Of a stretch of 64,000 nucleotides of DNA, positions 44,949 through 52,922 are shown in pieces. Position 1 is the stretch's first letter. Every line of letters starts with the position of its first letter. The stretch comes from Flavobacterium aquaticum (GTDB lineage Bacteria; Bacteroidota; Bacteroidia; Flavobacteriales; Flavobacteriaceae), in the NCBI RefSeq assembly GCF_003259835.1, contig NZ_QLMI01000007.1, positions 1-64,000 of the forward strand, given 5' to 3'. The position numbers were made by a program, and so were the translations under genes. The notes beneath the pieces were generated by a model, which was not told the origin of the DNA, ran no database searches, and was given only the letters and a program-made list of their open reading frames with translations.

Positions 44949-45758
44949 TTATTTTTTAGTTGCCGAAAGCGAATACACCATTGGAATTTTGTTTTCTAAA
45001 TGTTTGATTCGGAATTTTTTTTCCGATCCTTCGGAATCAAATTCTTCGGTTTGATTGAAACAATTATAAGGAGAATAATCAAACTCGTTAAAACAATTAA
45101 TCTCTAATCCGTTTGAAATCAAAGCGTTTAAAACTTCCGAAATAGGATGATTCCATGTAATAGTTGTTGTGTTGAGAGCTGCTTCTTTATTAGCGTAAGT
45201 TCCTTCAGCTTCCTCTAAAATAGGTTCTATATTAAAATAATTGTAAAAAACTTCTTTAAAATCATTGTCAAACATCCAAACCACAGGATGAAATTCGGCA
45301 AAGACAAATTTTCCTTCAGGTTTTAAGAAATGTGAAACTATTTTTGCCCATTTGTCTAAATCGGGAAACCAACCAATCGTACCATAACTTGTAAAAACAA
45401 TATCAAATTTTTCGTCTAAATGATTTGGTAAATCATAAATATCGCAACAAACAAAAGTAGCATCTAAGCCTATTTTTTTATTGATTTCTCTTGCTCTTTC
45501 AATTGCTTTATCCGATAAATCTACACCTGTTGCTTTTGCGCCCATTCTCGAAAAAGTTATCGTGTCTTGACCAAAATGACATTGCAAATGCAATACTTTT
45601 TTGCCAGAAACATCGCCAAGTAAATCCAGTTCAATCGAATTTAAGGTTGATTTTCCTTTCAGAAAACCTTCCATATTATAAAAATCAGAGTCAATGTGCA
45701 CATCAACTTTGTTGTTCCAAGTTTCTTTATTGATGTTGATATAATCTTTCGCTTCCAC
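44949..45758 (-). CDS. Class I SAM-dependent methyltransferase
   Basis: The Rossmann-type AdoMet motif is [20 protein letters not shown], with motif I near residue 55 and the acidic residue in [22 protein letters not shown] is the post-I/motif IV region. The substrate is unknown; the pattern resembles the UbiE/Methyltransf_25 small-molecule group. It lies 17 bases upstream of trmD and is probably the first gene of that operon. It is divergent from the cyclophilin-FKBP gene. Confidence 0.82.
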   Translation of the reverse strand: MEAKDYININKETWNNKVDVHIDSDFYNMEGFLKGKSTLNSIELDLLGDVSGKKVLHLQCHFGQDTITFSRMGAKATGVDLSDKAIERAREINKKIGLDATFVCCDIYDLPNHLDEKFDIVFTSYGTIGWFPDLDKWAKIVSHFLKPEGKFVFAEFHPVVWMFDNDFKEVFYNYFNIEPILEEAEGTYANKEAALNTTTITWNHPISEVLNALISNGLEINCFNEFDYSPYNCFNQTEEFDSEGSEKKFRIKHLENKIPMVYSLSATKK

Positions 45759-45799
45759 AGTATTCGATTTTAGTATATCAAATCTACCAAATTATTTTG

Positions 45800-45807
45800 T
45801 AATTTTG
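45800..45807 (+). promoter_or_regulatory. -7 box of the cyclophilin-FKBP gene
   Basis: TAATTTTG matches TAnnTTTG, 25 bases before the ATG at 45833. The -33 region is weak. Confidence 0.5.
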
Positions 45808-45832
45808 CACTTTCAAATTTAAAAACAAAAGT

Positions 45833-46765
45833 ATGGAAAACGGTATATACGCTAAATTTAATACTTCAAGAGGTACTATTTTAGTAAAATTAACGCACGA
45901 TTTAACACCAGGAACGGTTGGAAATTTCGTAGGGTTAGCAGAAGGTCAATTAGAAAATTCGGCACGTCCAATGGGAAAACCTTATTATGATGGATTAAAA
46001 TTTCACCGTGTAATTCCTGATTTTATGATACAAGGTGGTTGTCCTCAAGGGCAAGGAACGGGTGGTCCTGGTTACAACTTTGACGATGAGTTTCACCCAA
46101 CTTTACGTCACGATGGACCTGGAGTTTTATCGATGGCTAATGCTGGACCTGGAACTAACGGTTCTCAATTCTTTATTACACACATTGAAACGGCTTGGTT
46201 AGACGGAAAACACACCGTTTTTGGTCACGTTGTTGAAGGACAAGATGTGGTAGATGCAATTGCGCAAGGAGATACAATTGATTCATTAGAAATTGTAAGA
46301 GTAGGAGAAGAAGCACAAAAATGGAATGCAATTGAAGCATTTAGAACATTTGAAGGTTCAAGAGAGAAAAGAATTGCGGAGCAAAAAAAAATGGCAGAGG
46401 AGGCTTTGGAAAAATTAGCCGCTGGTTTTCAAAAAACTGAAAGTGGTTTACGTTACCAAATCATCCAAAAAGGAAGTGGTAAACAAGCTGAAAAAGGTAA
46501 AAAAGTATCAGTTCACTACCAAGGAGCATTAGAAAACGGACAAGTTTTTGATTCTTCATACAAAAGAAAACAACCAATTGATTTTCAATTAGGTGTTGGT
46601 CAAGTTATTGAAGGTTGGGACGAAGGTATCGCTTTATTACAAGTAGGAGACAAAGCTCGTTTTGTGATTCCTTCTTATTTAGGATATGGTTCTAGAGGTG
46701 CAGGAGGAGTAATTCCACCAGATGCAACTTTAGTATTTGATGTAGAATTAATGGATGTTAAGTAA
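45833..46765 (+). CDS. Fused cyclophilin-FKBP peptidyl-prolyl isomerase
   Basis: Two unrelated prolyl-isomerase families are joined in one 310-residue cytosolic protein. Residues 5-165 are a cyclophilin ([13 protein letters not shown] and NGSQFFIT). A charged helical linker of about 40 residues follows, then an FKBP domain (residues 200-310: [45 protein letters not shown]). Such dual-family immunophilins (CFBP type) are described for Flavobacterium and relatives. The family's isomerase activity should aid folding. No signal peptide is present. It has its own promoter and terminator. Confidence 0.9.
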   Translation: MENGIYAKFNTSRGTILVKLTHDLTPGTVGNFVGLAEGQLENSARPMGKPYYDGLKFHRVIPDFMIQGGCPQGQGTGGPGYNFDDEFHPTLRHDGPGVLSMANAGPGTNGSQFFITHIETAWLDGKHTVFGHVVEGQDVVDAIAQGDTIDSLEIVRVGEEAQKWNAIEAFRTFEGSREKRIAEQKKMAEEALEKLAAGFQKTESGLRYQIIQKGSGKQAEKGKKVSVHYQGALENGQVFDSSYKRKQPIDFQLGVGQVIEGWDEGIALLQVGDKARFVIPSYLGYGSRGAGGVIPPDATLVFDVELMDVK

Positions 46766-46788
46766 TTAGTATTCAAAATCAATATAAA

Positions 46789-46820
46789 ATCCCAAAAACA
46801 TTGTTTTTGGGATTTTTTTT
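46789..46820 (+). terminator. Terminator of the cyclophilin-FKBP gene
   Basis: ATCCCAAAAA (46789-46798) pairs with TTTTTGGGAT (46804-46813), followed by a T-run. Confidence 0.82.
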
Positions 46821-46850
46821 TATATTTACCTCATTAAACAAATCTTAAAT

Positions 46851-47135
46851 ATGAAAACTAAAATTATTGCAATAGTATTATTAGGAACACTAATTTATTC
46901 TTGTTCTCCAAAAGTTATCCAAACTGAAGCGCCAAAAGTTGACGAAGTGCCATTGACACCAGAATTAGCAGAAGGTAAAGCATTGTATGAAAATAATTGT
47001 GCAAATTGTCATAAATTATATGATCCCAATAAATTTTCAGCGGAACAATGGACTCCTATTGTTTTAAGAATGCAAAAGAAAGCTAAAATTTCTGATGAAG
47101 AAAGAGACAAGATTTATGCTTATCTAACAAAATAA
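46851..47135 (+). CDS. Small cytochrome c lipoprotein
   Basis: A lipoprotein signal ends in IYSC. The mature protein has one haem-binding CANCH motif (near residue 50) and a later Met in RMQKKAKISDEE that is a likely axial ligand. The 94-residue length is typical for a single-domain class I cytochrome c. It should be anchored in the envelope and shuttle electrons, partner unknown. No oxidase or dehydrogenase gene is adjacent. Confidence 0.85.
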   Translation: MKTKIIAIVLLGTLIYSCSPKVIQTEAPKVDEVPLTPELAEGKALYENNCANCHKLYDPNKFSAEQWTPIVLRMQKKAKISDEERDKIYAYLTK

Positions 47136-47142
47136 TTAAAGT

Positions 47143-47168
47143 ATCCGTCAATTGGCGGATATTTTTTT
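47143..47168 (+). terminator. Terminator of the cytochrome gene
   Basis: ATCCGTC (47143-47149) pairs with GGCGGAT (47154-47160), one G-U pair, four-base loop, then seven T. Confidence 0.82.
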
Positions 47169-47205
47169 GGTATCATTTTTGTATTTTTACCCATAATTCT
47201 AAGCT

Positions 47206-47709
47206 ATGAAAACCAAATTATCATTTTTCTTTCTATTATTCACTTTGTTCTCCTTTGGGCAAGTACCGCATTGTGGCTTTGATTTTACATCTTATTTAGT
47301 AGTAAAAGCTCATGAAGAAGGAAAATCAGATAATATTCCCGATTTAAAAATTACTTTGGTCAACGAAAAAGGAGAAGAAGTTATCAACGAGAATAACAAA
47401 TACAGTTGGAAATACGGTAACCAAGCTTTAGTTTTTACTCGAAATCATTTAATAAGTAAACCAAACGAATCTGAAAAATGGTTTTTCCCTTATGCAGGTG
47501 ATACGTATTTACTTTCGGTAACGAATACGTTTCCTGCGGAAGAATTTTACATCAAAATTCAAGATACAAAAGGAAAATACAAAGAGCAATTTGTCCAATT
47601 ACAAGCTTTTAATATGTACATTTTGTGTTCGAGTGAAAACGAACGTCAAGCCAGAAGCTTCGGACCAAGAAGTAATAATCCTATTGAAGTGATTTTGGAG
47701 AGAAAGTAA
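47206..47709 (+). CDS. Secreted protein of unknown function
   Basis: A 19-residue signal peptide ends SFGQ, after which a 148-residue beta-rich protein follows, starting VPHCGFDFTSYLVVKAHEEG. Two cysteines (in PHCG and ILCSSE) could form a disulfide. The segment LKITLVNEKGEEVINENN resembles a carboxypeptidase-like regulatory fold. I do not recognise the family. Six bases separate it from the next gene, so the two are co-transcribed. Confidence 0.6.
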   Translation: MKTKLSFFFLLFTLFSFGQVPHCGFDFTSYLVVKAHEEGKSDNIPDLKITLVNEKGEEVINENNKYSWKYGNQALVFTRNHLISKPNESEKWFFPYAGDTYLLSVTNTFPAEEFYIKIQDTKGKYKEQFVQLQAFNMYILCSSENERQARSFGPRSNNPIEVILERK

Positions 47710-47715
47710 TTGATT

Positions 47716-48063
47716 ATGGCAAATTCAGCAGAAGTAAAATTTCAAGAACATTTTAAACTTAATGTTTTGTTCAAAGATTATATACTCTTTGAAAATTTGT
47801 TACTTGAATACAATATAGATTACTACCATAATAATAATGAGAATTCCGATATTAGTGACGGAACCCGTTTCTTTTTGTTGGATAAAGATAGGGCTATTAT
47901 TGATCAACTACTCATTGATAATGAAATTATAGCAAGTACCGAAACTATTATGATTTCCGATTATAGAGAAGAGAGAAAGGTTCAGAAATTTCATTTTTTA
48001 GTTTACTTATTTGTAGTTGGATTAATTATTCTTATAATTTTTATTATCGATTTTTTTAAATAA
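47716..48063 (+). CDS. Small protein with C-terminal membrane anchor
   Basis: The 115-residue protein has a soluble N-terminal part with many acidic and Asn residues, then one C-terminal hydrophobic helix (FLVYLFVVGLIILIIFIIDF), so it is probably a tail-anchored cytosolic protein. The ATG at 47716 is preferred to an in-frame TTG two codons earlier. It follows the secreted-protein gene by six bases. No function can be named. Confidence 0.6.
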   Translation: MANSAEVKFQEHFKLNVLFKDYILFENLLLEYNIDYYHNNNENSDISDGTRFFLLDKDRAIIDQLLIDNEIIASTETIMISDYREERKVQKFHFLVYLFVVGLIILIIFIIDFFK

Positions 48064-48065
48064 AA

Positions 48066-48087
48066 AAACACCTCAAAAAAGGTGTTT
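48066..48087 (-). terminator. Terminator of the GreA/B-like operon
   Basis: AAACACC (48066-48072) pairs with GGTGTTT (48081-48087); the leftward strand ends in seven T. It lies between two convergent genes and could serve both. Confidence 0.78.
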
Positions 48088-48093
48088 ACTAAA

Positions 48094-48477
48094 TTAATTA
48101 CCGTTGTTAACAGCAATAACTTTTAATGTTTTGTTACCAGCAGGCAATTCCCAATCTACTTGATCGTTTACTTTAAACCCAATAATCGCCACACTAAGCG
48201 GAACTAAAACGGAATATTTGCTTTCTTTTATATTCGCCTGAGAAGGTAAAACAATTTGAAATTTCATTTGTTTTTGGGTGCTTATGTCTTCAATAATTAC
48301 CTCGGAATTAATTCGAATAATATCGTTTTCCAGGGCATTATCTTCTACGATGTTGCCTCTGTCTAATTCTTCCATTAGTAATTTTATTTCTCTTGCACTT
48401 GTTGCCGAAAGATTGGTTTTGGTAATCTTTTTTAGCAGTTTATGATCGCTTGACGTAAATGTTGGTATTGGTTTCAT
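48094..48477 (-). CDS. GreA/GreB family protein (C-terminal domain type)
   Basis: The 127-residue protein matches the C-terminal FKBP-like half of GreA/GreB and the Rnk group: KYSVLVPLSVAIIGFKVNDQVDWELPAG, followed by KTLKVIAV. The N-terminus is short and lacks the full coiled coil that enters the polymerase channel, so it is more like Rnk than a cleavage factor. Full-length GreA elongation-factor function is therefore doubtful. It follows the glutamate synthase-like gene by six bases and shares its transcript. Confidence 0.78.
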   Translation of the reverse strand: MKPIPTFTSSDHKLLKKITKTNLSATSAREIKLLMEELDRGNIVEDNALENDIIRINSEVIIEDISTQKQMKFQIVLPSQANIKESKYSVLVPLSVAIIGFKVNDQVDWELPAGNKTLKVIAVNNGN

Positions 48478-48483
48478 ATTATT

Positions 48484-50049
48484 TTAATTTAAATTCATGA
48501 ATTCTTCTCGGTTGTACTTTATAGAATCTTTATAGTAAATCTCTGTGAAATTTTGATTGGAATTGTGTTCCACTCTTTTGTACAAAAAATCAGGTGTTAT
48601 TTCTTTCGGATTTTCAAATCCACAAGCACCAATAAATTCCCCAAAGGCTTTTAAGGTGTTTTTATGAAAATTTGCTACTCTGACTCTTTTATCAGTTACA
48701 TCTAATCCTTTGTATAACGATTTATCTTGCGTTGCAATTCCCACCGGACATTTTCCGCTATCACATTGTAAGGCTTGAATACATCCAAGGGCAAACATCA
48801 TTCCACGAGCACTATAACAAGCATCAGCACCTAACGCCAATGTTTTTGCAATATCAAAAGCCGAAATGATTTTCCCAGAAGCTAAAATTTTAATTTCGTC
48901 ACTCAATCCATATTCTTTTAAGGTTTGGTTTACAAACACAATTGCGTCAGATAACGCCATTCCCATATAATCAATAAATTCAAGTGGTGCCGCACCTGTT
49001 CCGCCTTCGGCACCATCAATGGTAATAAAATCGGGATAAATTTTAGTGTGTAACATTGCTTTTACAATATCAATAAATTCATCCTTTCGACCAATACAAA
49101 TTTTGAAACCTACTGGTTTAAAGTTGGAAAGTTCTCGCAATTGTCCAATAAAATACAACAACTCGGTAGCATTTGAAAAAGCAGTATGACCAGATGGCGA
49201 ATGTACCGTTGTAAAAGGTTGTATACTTCTAATCTTTGCAATTTCTGGTGTGTTCTTTTCTGCAGGAAGTAATCCACCATGTCCTGGTTTTGCTCCTTGT
49301 GATAATTTTAATTCAATCATCTTTACTTGTTCGTAATTCGCTTTTTCTGCAAATAATTCACTAGAAAAGTTTCCTTTTTCATCCCTACAACCGAAATATC
49401 CTGTTCCAATTTGCCAAATCAAATCGCCTCCCATCAAATGGTAATCACTGATTCCACCTTCGCCTGTATTATGAGCAAAATTACCAAGTTTAGCTCCTTC
49501 GTTTAAAGAAGTAATGGCAGTTTTACTCAAAGCGCCATAACTCATAGCACTAATATTATAAATACTAGCATTATAAGGCTGTAAACAATTTGAGCCACCA
49601 ATTAGCGTTCTAAATTTTTTCTCGTCCGCTTTTTTAGGATAAACTGAATGTGCCGCCCATTCATAACCAATACGATTAGGGTCATCTTGCATTCCAAAGG
49701 AAATGGTTTGTTTTTCGTTTTTAGCTCTTTGATATACGATAGAACGTTGTCTTCTGTTAAAAGGTTTTCCATCCAATTCGCCTTCAAAAAAGTATTGGCG
49801 AAATTCAGGGCGAACCGATTCAAACAAATAGCGTAAACGGCCTATTAATGGATAATTTCTTCGTACCGAATGTTTGGATTGAAAGCTGTCGATGGTAACT
49901 AAAATTAACATAAGTAAAGGAGCAGATAGAAAAATAGGATGCACTTTATAGTATGCAACCAAAAAAAGAGTTCCCATCAAAAATGATAATGTGATTAACC
50001 AAATTATATGGCGTGCATATAATTTTCCCAAAAGTTTTTTTTGCGACAT
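48484..50049 (-). CDS. FMN-binding glutamate synthase family protein
   Basis: The 521-residue protein begins with two membrane helices (near residues 14-50) and then the FMN-binding, TIM-barrel core of the glutamate synthase large subunit. Signature stretches are KPGHGGLLPA, TIDGAEGGTGAAPLEF, and CYSARGMMFALGCIQALQCDSGKCPVG, which holds the 3Fe-4S cysteines. The amidotransferase and C-terminal domains of GltB are absent, so it belongs to the stand-alone group of unsettled activity. It heads an operon with a GreA/B-family gene, and the upstream 250 bases contain a structured element. Confidence 0.88.
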   Translation of the reverse strand: MSQKKLLGKLYARHIIWLITLSFLMGTLFLVAYYKVHPIFLSAPLLMLILVTIDSFQSKHSVRRNYPLIGRLRYLFESVRPEFRQYFFEGELDGKPFNRRQRSIVYQRAKNEKQTISFGMQDDPNRIGYEWAAHSVYPKKADEKKFRTLIGGSNCLQPYNASIYNISAMSYGALSKTAITSLNEGAKLGNFAHNTGEGGISDYHLMGGDLIWQIGTGYFGCRDEKGNFSSELFAEKANYEQVKMIELKLSQGAKPGHGGLLPAEKNTPEIAKIRSIQPFTTVHSPSGHTAFSNATELLYFIGQLRELSNFKPVGFKICIGRKDEFIDIVKAMLHTKIYPDFITIDGAEGGTGAAPLEFIDYMGMALSDAIVFVNQTLKEYGLSDEIKILASGKIISAFDIAKTLALGADACYSARGMMFALGCIQALQCDSGKCPVGIATQDKSLYKGLDVTDKRVRVANFHKNTLKAFGEFIGACGFENPKEITPDFLYKRVEHNSNQNFTEIYYKDSIKYNREEFMNLN

Positions 50050-50305
50050 GATGTTAGAATTAAAAAAAAATAATGATTACAGAAGGTACTTCTGAAATGA
50101 ATAGAAAATGATGTAAGTAAAAATCCTCCGTCTGAGAATTAGGAATAGGGTAGACGGAGGCCTAATTGATAAAGGCCTTGCTGTGTGTAAATGCTACTAC
50201 TTTTGTAATTGCATTTGAAATTAAAAGAATATTTGAAACTGGGTATTTCAAAATGAAAGTATTTAATTTGAGTACAAAGTTAAGTAAACTAATGAGATAA
50301 AAAAA
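50050..50305 (-). ncRNA. Structured leader-like RNA candidate
   Basis: Three pairings lie in one block. Stem A: 50125-50133 with 50152-50160, a perfect 9 bp, GC-rich. Stem B: 50137-50143 with 50161-50167, a perfect 7 bp. Stem B's left arm lies inside stem A's loop and its right arm directly abuts stem A, so the two would form a pseudoknot or be mutually exclusive. A third palindromic pairing (AGGCCT at 50158-50163 and 50173-50178) competes with both. A separate 6-bp hairpin lies at 50080-50094. Read leftward, stem A is followed by ATTTTTA, a weak terminator. The block is upstream of the glutamate synthase-like gene. Confidence 0.5.
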
Positions 50306-50860
50306 TTACTTCCACTTAATATTACACCCAATACTCGGCTTCTGTTCTGGATTAATTAATCGATTCATAACCACACCATCAATTGCACTTCGTAAATCAG
50401 AACCACTTAATGGAATACCGTTGGCAGGTCGGCTGTCGTCTAATTGTCCTCGGTAAACTAGTTTGTTTTGATTGTCGAAAAGATAAAAATCAGGTGTACA
50501 AGCGGCATCGTAGGTTTTGGCTACTTCTTGTGTTTCGTCATATAAATATGGGAATTCAAATCCGTTTTCAAAAGCAAATTCAGTCATTAACTCAGGAGAA
50601 TCTTGCGGATATTTTACTATATCGTTACTCGAAATCGCTACAAAACCAATTCCTTGTACACGATAATCATTCACCACTTTTAGTACTTCTTTCATCACAT
50701 GATGCACAAACGGACAATGATTGCAAATGAACATTACGACCGTTCCTTTTTCACCTTTACAGTCAGCAAAAGTTTTAAAATCGGTGGCGTTGGTGTCTTT
50801 CAAATTGAAATCAGGAGCAATTGTACCTAATGGTAACATGTTAGAAGGAGTTTGTGCCAT
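50306..50860 (-). CDS. Thioredoxin-like/AhpC-TSA family protein
   Basis: The 184-residue protein has a thioredoxin fold with the redox motif CNHCPFV (near residue 46) and the cis-proline region TPDFYLF (near 125). This CNHCPF subgroup is a cytosolic thioredoxin-like family found widely but poorly characterised. A cysteine in GCNIKWK is at the C-terminus. No signal peptide is visible. It is divergent from pyrD and has no close operon partner. Confidence 0.82.
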   Translation of the reverse strand: MAQTPSNMLPLGTIAPDFNLKDTNATDFKTFADCKGEKGTVVMFICNHCPFVHHVMKEVLKVVNDYRVQGIGFVAISSNDIVKYPQDSPELMTEFAFENGFEFPYLYDETQEVAKTYDAACTPDFYLFDNQNKLVYRGQLDDSRPANGIPLSGSDLRSAIDGVVMNRLINPEQKPSIGCNIKWK

Positions 50861-50887
50861 TTTGAAATTAGAATTTTGAAATTAGAA
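50860..50887. repeat. Tandem 14-base repeat before pyrD
   Basis: TTTTGAAATTAGAA occurs twice in direct tandem (50860-50873 and 50874-50887), followed by a partial third copy. It lies between the divergent thioredoxin-like gene and pyrD. Confidence 0.6.
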
Positions 50888-50992
50888 TTTTGAACTTGTT
50901 CTTGCAATTGAATTTGTTCTTGCTAATTATACGCACCAAATCTTTTATTGTTACAAAATGCGGCAATACTTTTTTTTGGAATAGCATTTTCT

Positions 50993-51000
50993 TACTTTTG
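50993..51000 (+). promoter_or_regulatory. -7 box of pyrD
   Basis: TACTTTTG is a perfect TAnnTTTG match, 19 bases before the ATG at 51020, and fixes that ATG as the start. A T-rich stretch sits at the -33 position without a clear TTTG. Confidence 0.5.
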
Positions 51001-51019
51001 CAGAACAACACAACACACT

Positions 51020-52039
51020 ATGTACAAATTATTCATTCGTCCGTTACTTTTCTGTTTCGATCCAGAAAAAGTGCATTATTTTACCTTTTCATTAATTCGT
51101 TTTCTGAATAAAATTCTAGGTTTTTCAAGTTTGTTTCAAGCGCTTTATGAAGTTAAAGATGCTCGTTTAGAACGCGAAGTTTTCGGAATTAAATTCAAAA
51201 ATCCCGTTGGATTAGCGGCAGGTTTTGATAAAGATGCGAAGTTATATCAAGAGTTATCGAATTTCGGTTTCGGATTTATTGAAATTGGAACGTTGACACC
51301 TGTTGGACAAGAAGGAAATCCTAAAAAACGTTTGTTCCGCCTAAAAGAAGACAATGCGATTATCAACCGAATGGGTTTCAATAACGGAGGTGTAAAAGAA
51401 GCCGTTGAACGTTTGAAAAAGAATAAAGGTGTTTTGATTGGTGGAAACATTGGAAAAAATAAAGTCACGCCAAACGAAGAAGCGGTAAAAGATTATGAAA
51501 TCTGTTTTGAAGCTTTGTTTCCGTATGTCGATTATTTTGTAGTAAATGTGAGTTCTCCAAACACGCCAAATCTTCGCGAATTACAAGATAAAAAGCCTTT
51601 GACCGAGTTACTACAAACACTTCAAAATCAAAACAATTCAAAACCAAAACAAAAACCAATTTTACTAAAAATTGCTCCCGATTTAACCGATGAGCAACTT
51701 TTAGATATCATTGATATTGTAAACGAAACTAAAATTGCAGGAGTAATTGCTACAAATACTACGATTTCTCGTCAAGGTTTACAATCAGAAAACAAATCAG
51801 AAATGGGCGGATTATCTGGAAAACCATTAACCAAACGTTCTACCGAAGTGATTCGTTTTCTTTCGGAAAAAAGTAATCAATCGTTCCCAATCATTGGAGT
51901 AGGAGGCATTCACACTGCGGAAGATGCCATTCAAAAATTAAATGCTGGTGCCAGTTTGGTGCAATTGTACACTGGATTTATTTACGAAGGTCCGGCTTTG
52001 GTGAAAGCAATCAATAAAAAGATTTTGGAAAACAGCTAA
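51020..52039 (+). CDS. pyrD: Dihydroorotate dehydrogenase (quinone), class 2
   Basis: PyrD oxidises dihydroorotate to orotate at the membrane, using FMN and passing electrons to quinone. The 339-residue protein starts [21 protein letters not shown], the short N-terminal helix of class 2 enzymes that binds the membrane and quinone. FMN-binding stretches [15 protein letters not shown] and [12 protein letters not shown] are clear, and the catalytic serine lies in [16 protein letters not shown] longer frame upstream adds 24 residues and is rejected because a -7 box lies inside it. Confidence 0.95.
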   Translation: MYKLFIRPLLFCFDPEKVHYFTFSLIRFLNKILGFSSLFQALYEVKDARLEREVFGIKFKNPVGLAAGFDKDAKLYQELSNFGFGFIEIGTLTPVGQEGNPKKRLFRLKEDNAIINRMGFNNGGVKEAVERLKKNKGVLIGGNIGKNKVTPNEEAVKDYEICFEALFPYVDYFVVNVSSPNTPNLRELQDKKPLTELLQTLQNQNNSKPKQKPILLKIAPDLTDEQLLDIIDIVNETKIAGVIATNTTISRQGLQSENKSEMGGLSGKPLTKRSTEVIRFLSEKSNQSFPIIGVGGIHTAEDAIQKLNAGASLVQLYTGFIYEGPALVKAINKKILENS

Positions 52040-52053
52040 AATTTCTATCTTTG
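52024..52053 (+). promoter_or_regulatory. Full -33/-7 promoter of HMG-CoA lyase, ending five bases before the start codon
   Basis: TTTG (52024-52027), an 18-base spacer, then TATCTTTG (52046-52053), all inside or just after the end of pyrD. The HMG-CoA lyase ATG begins at 52059, so the transcript would have little or no leader. Confidence 0.6.
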
Positions 52054-52058
52054 AAGCT

Positions 52059-52922
52059 ATGAACGAAATCAAAATTATCGAGTGTCCGCGCGATGCCATG
52101 CAAGGCATTAAACCGTTTATTCCAACCGAAAGAAAGGTAAAATACATCCAATCGTTATTGCGTGTAGGCTTTGATACTATTGATTTTGGAAGTTTTGTTT
52201 CGCCAAAAGCGATTCCTCAAATGCAAGATACTGTTGAGGTATTAGCGCAATTGGATTTGTCTGCTACCAATAGCAAATTATTAGCGATTATTGCGAATAC
52301 ACAAGGTGCTCAAAATGCTTCGATTCATAAGGAAATTCAATATTTAGGTTTTCCATTTTCGATTTCGGAGAATTTTCAAATGCGAAATACGCACAAAACT
52401 ATTGCGGAAAGTTTGGTGACATTACAAGAGATTTTAGAAATCGCTGATAAATCCAACAAAGAAGTAGTCACTTATATTTCAATGGGTTTTGGAAATCCGT
52501 ATGGAGATCCATGGAATGTTGAAATTGTGGGGGAATGGACCGGAAAATTAGCGAATATGGGTGTTAAAATCCTTTCGCTTTCGGATACAGTTGGAAGTTC
52601 AACTCCAGAAGTAATTGATTATTTGTTTTCTAATTTAATTCCGAAATATCCAAACATTGAATTTGGAGCACATTTACACACTACGCCAGACAAATGGTTT
52701 GAAAAAATTGATGCGGCTTACAACGCGGGTTGTCGTCGTTATGATGGCGCGATTCAAGGTTTTGGTGGTTGTCCAATGGCAAAAGACGATTTAACAGGAA
52801 ACATGCCTACGGAGAAATTATTATCGTATTTCACTACCAAAAGAGAAAATACGAACACGAGTCCAATGAGTTTTGAAAGTGCTTATAATGAAGCGACTAA
52901 GTTGTTTGGTGAATTTCATTAA
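52059..52922 (+). CDS. Hydroxymethylglutaryl-CoA lyase
   Basis: The enzyme cleaves HMG-CoA to acetyl-CoA and acetoacetate in leucine breakdown. The 287-residue TIM-barrel protein shows ECPRDAMQG with the first metal Asp at the N-terminus, LSLSDTVGSSTPEVI near residue 178, the His pair AHLHTT near 208, and the catalytic cysteine loop GFGGCPMAKDDLTGNMPTE near 240. It has its own promoter at the end of pyrD. The stop overlaps the convergent P-type ATPase gene by four bases. Confidence 0.88.
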   Translation: MNEIKIIECPRDAMQGIKPFIPTERKVKYIQSLLRVGFDTIDFGSFVSPKAIPQMQDTVEVLAQLDLSATNSKLLAIIANTQGAQNASIHKEIQYLGFPFSISENFQMRNTHKTIAESLVTLQEILEIADKSNKEVVTYISMGFGNPYGDPWNVEIVGEWTGKLANMGVKILSLSDTVGSSTPEVIDYLFSNLIPKYPNIEFGAHLHTTPDKWFEKIDAAYNAGCRRYDGAIQGFGGCPMAKDDLTGNMPTEKLLSYFTTKRENTNTSPMSFESAYNEATKLFGEFH

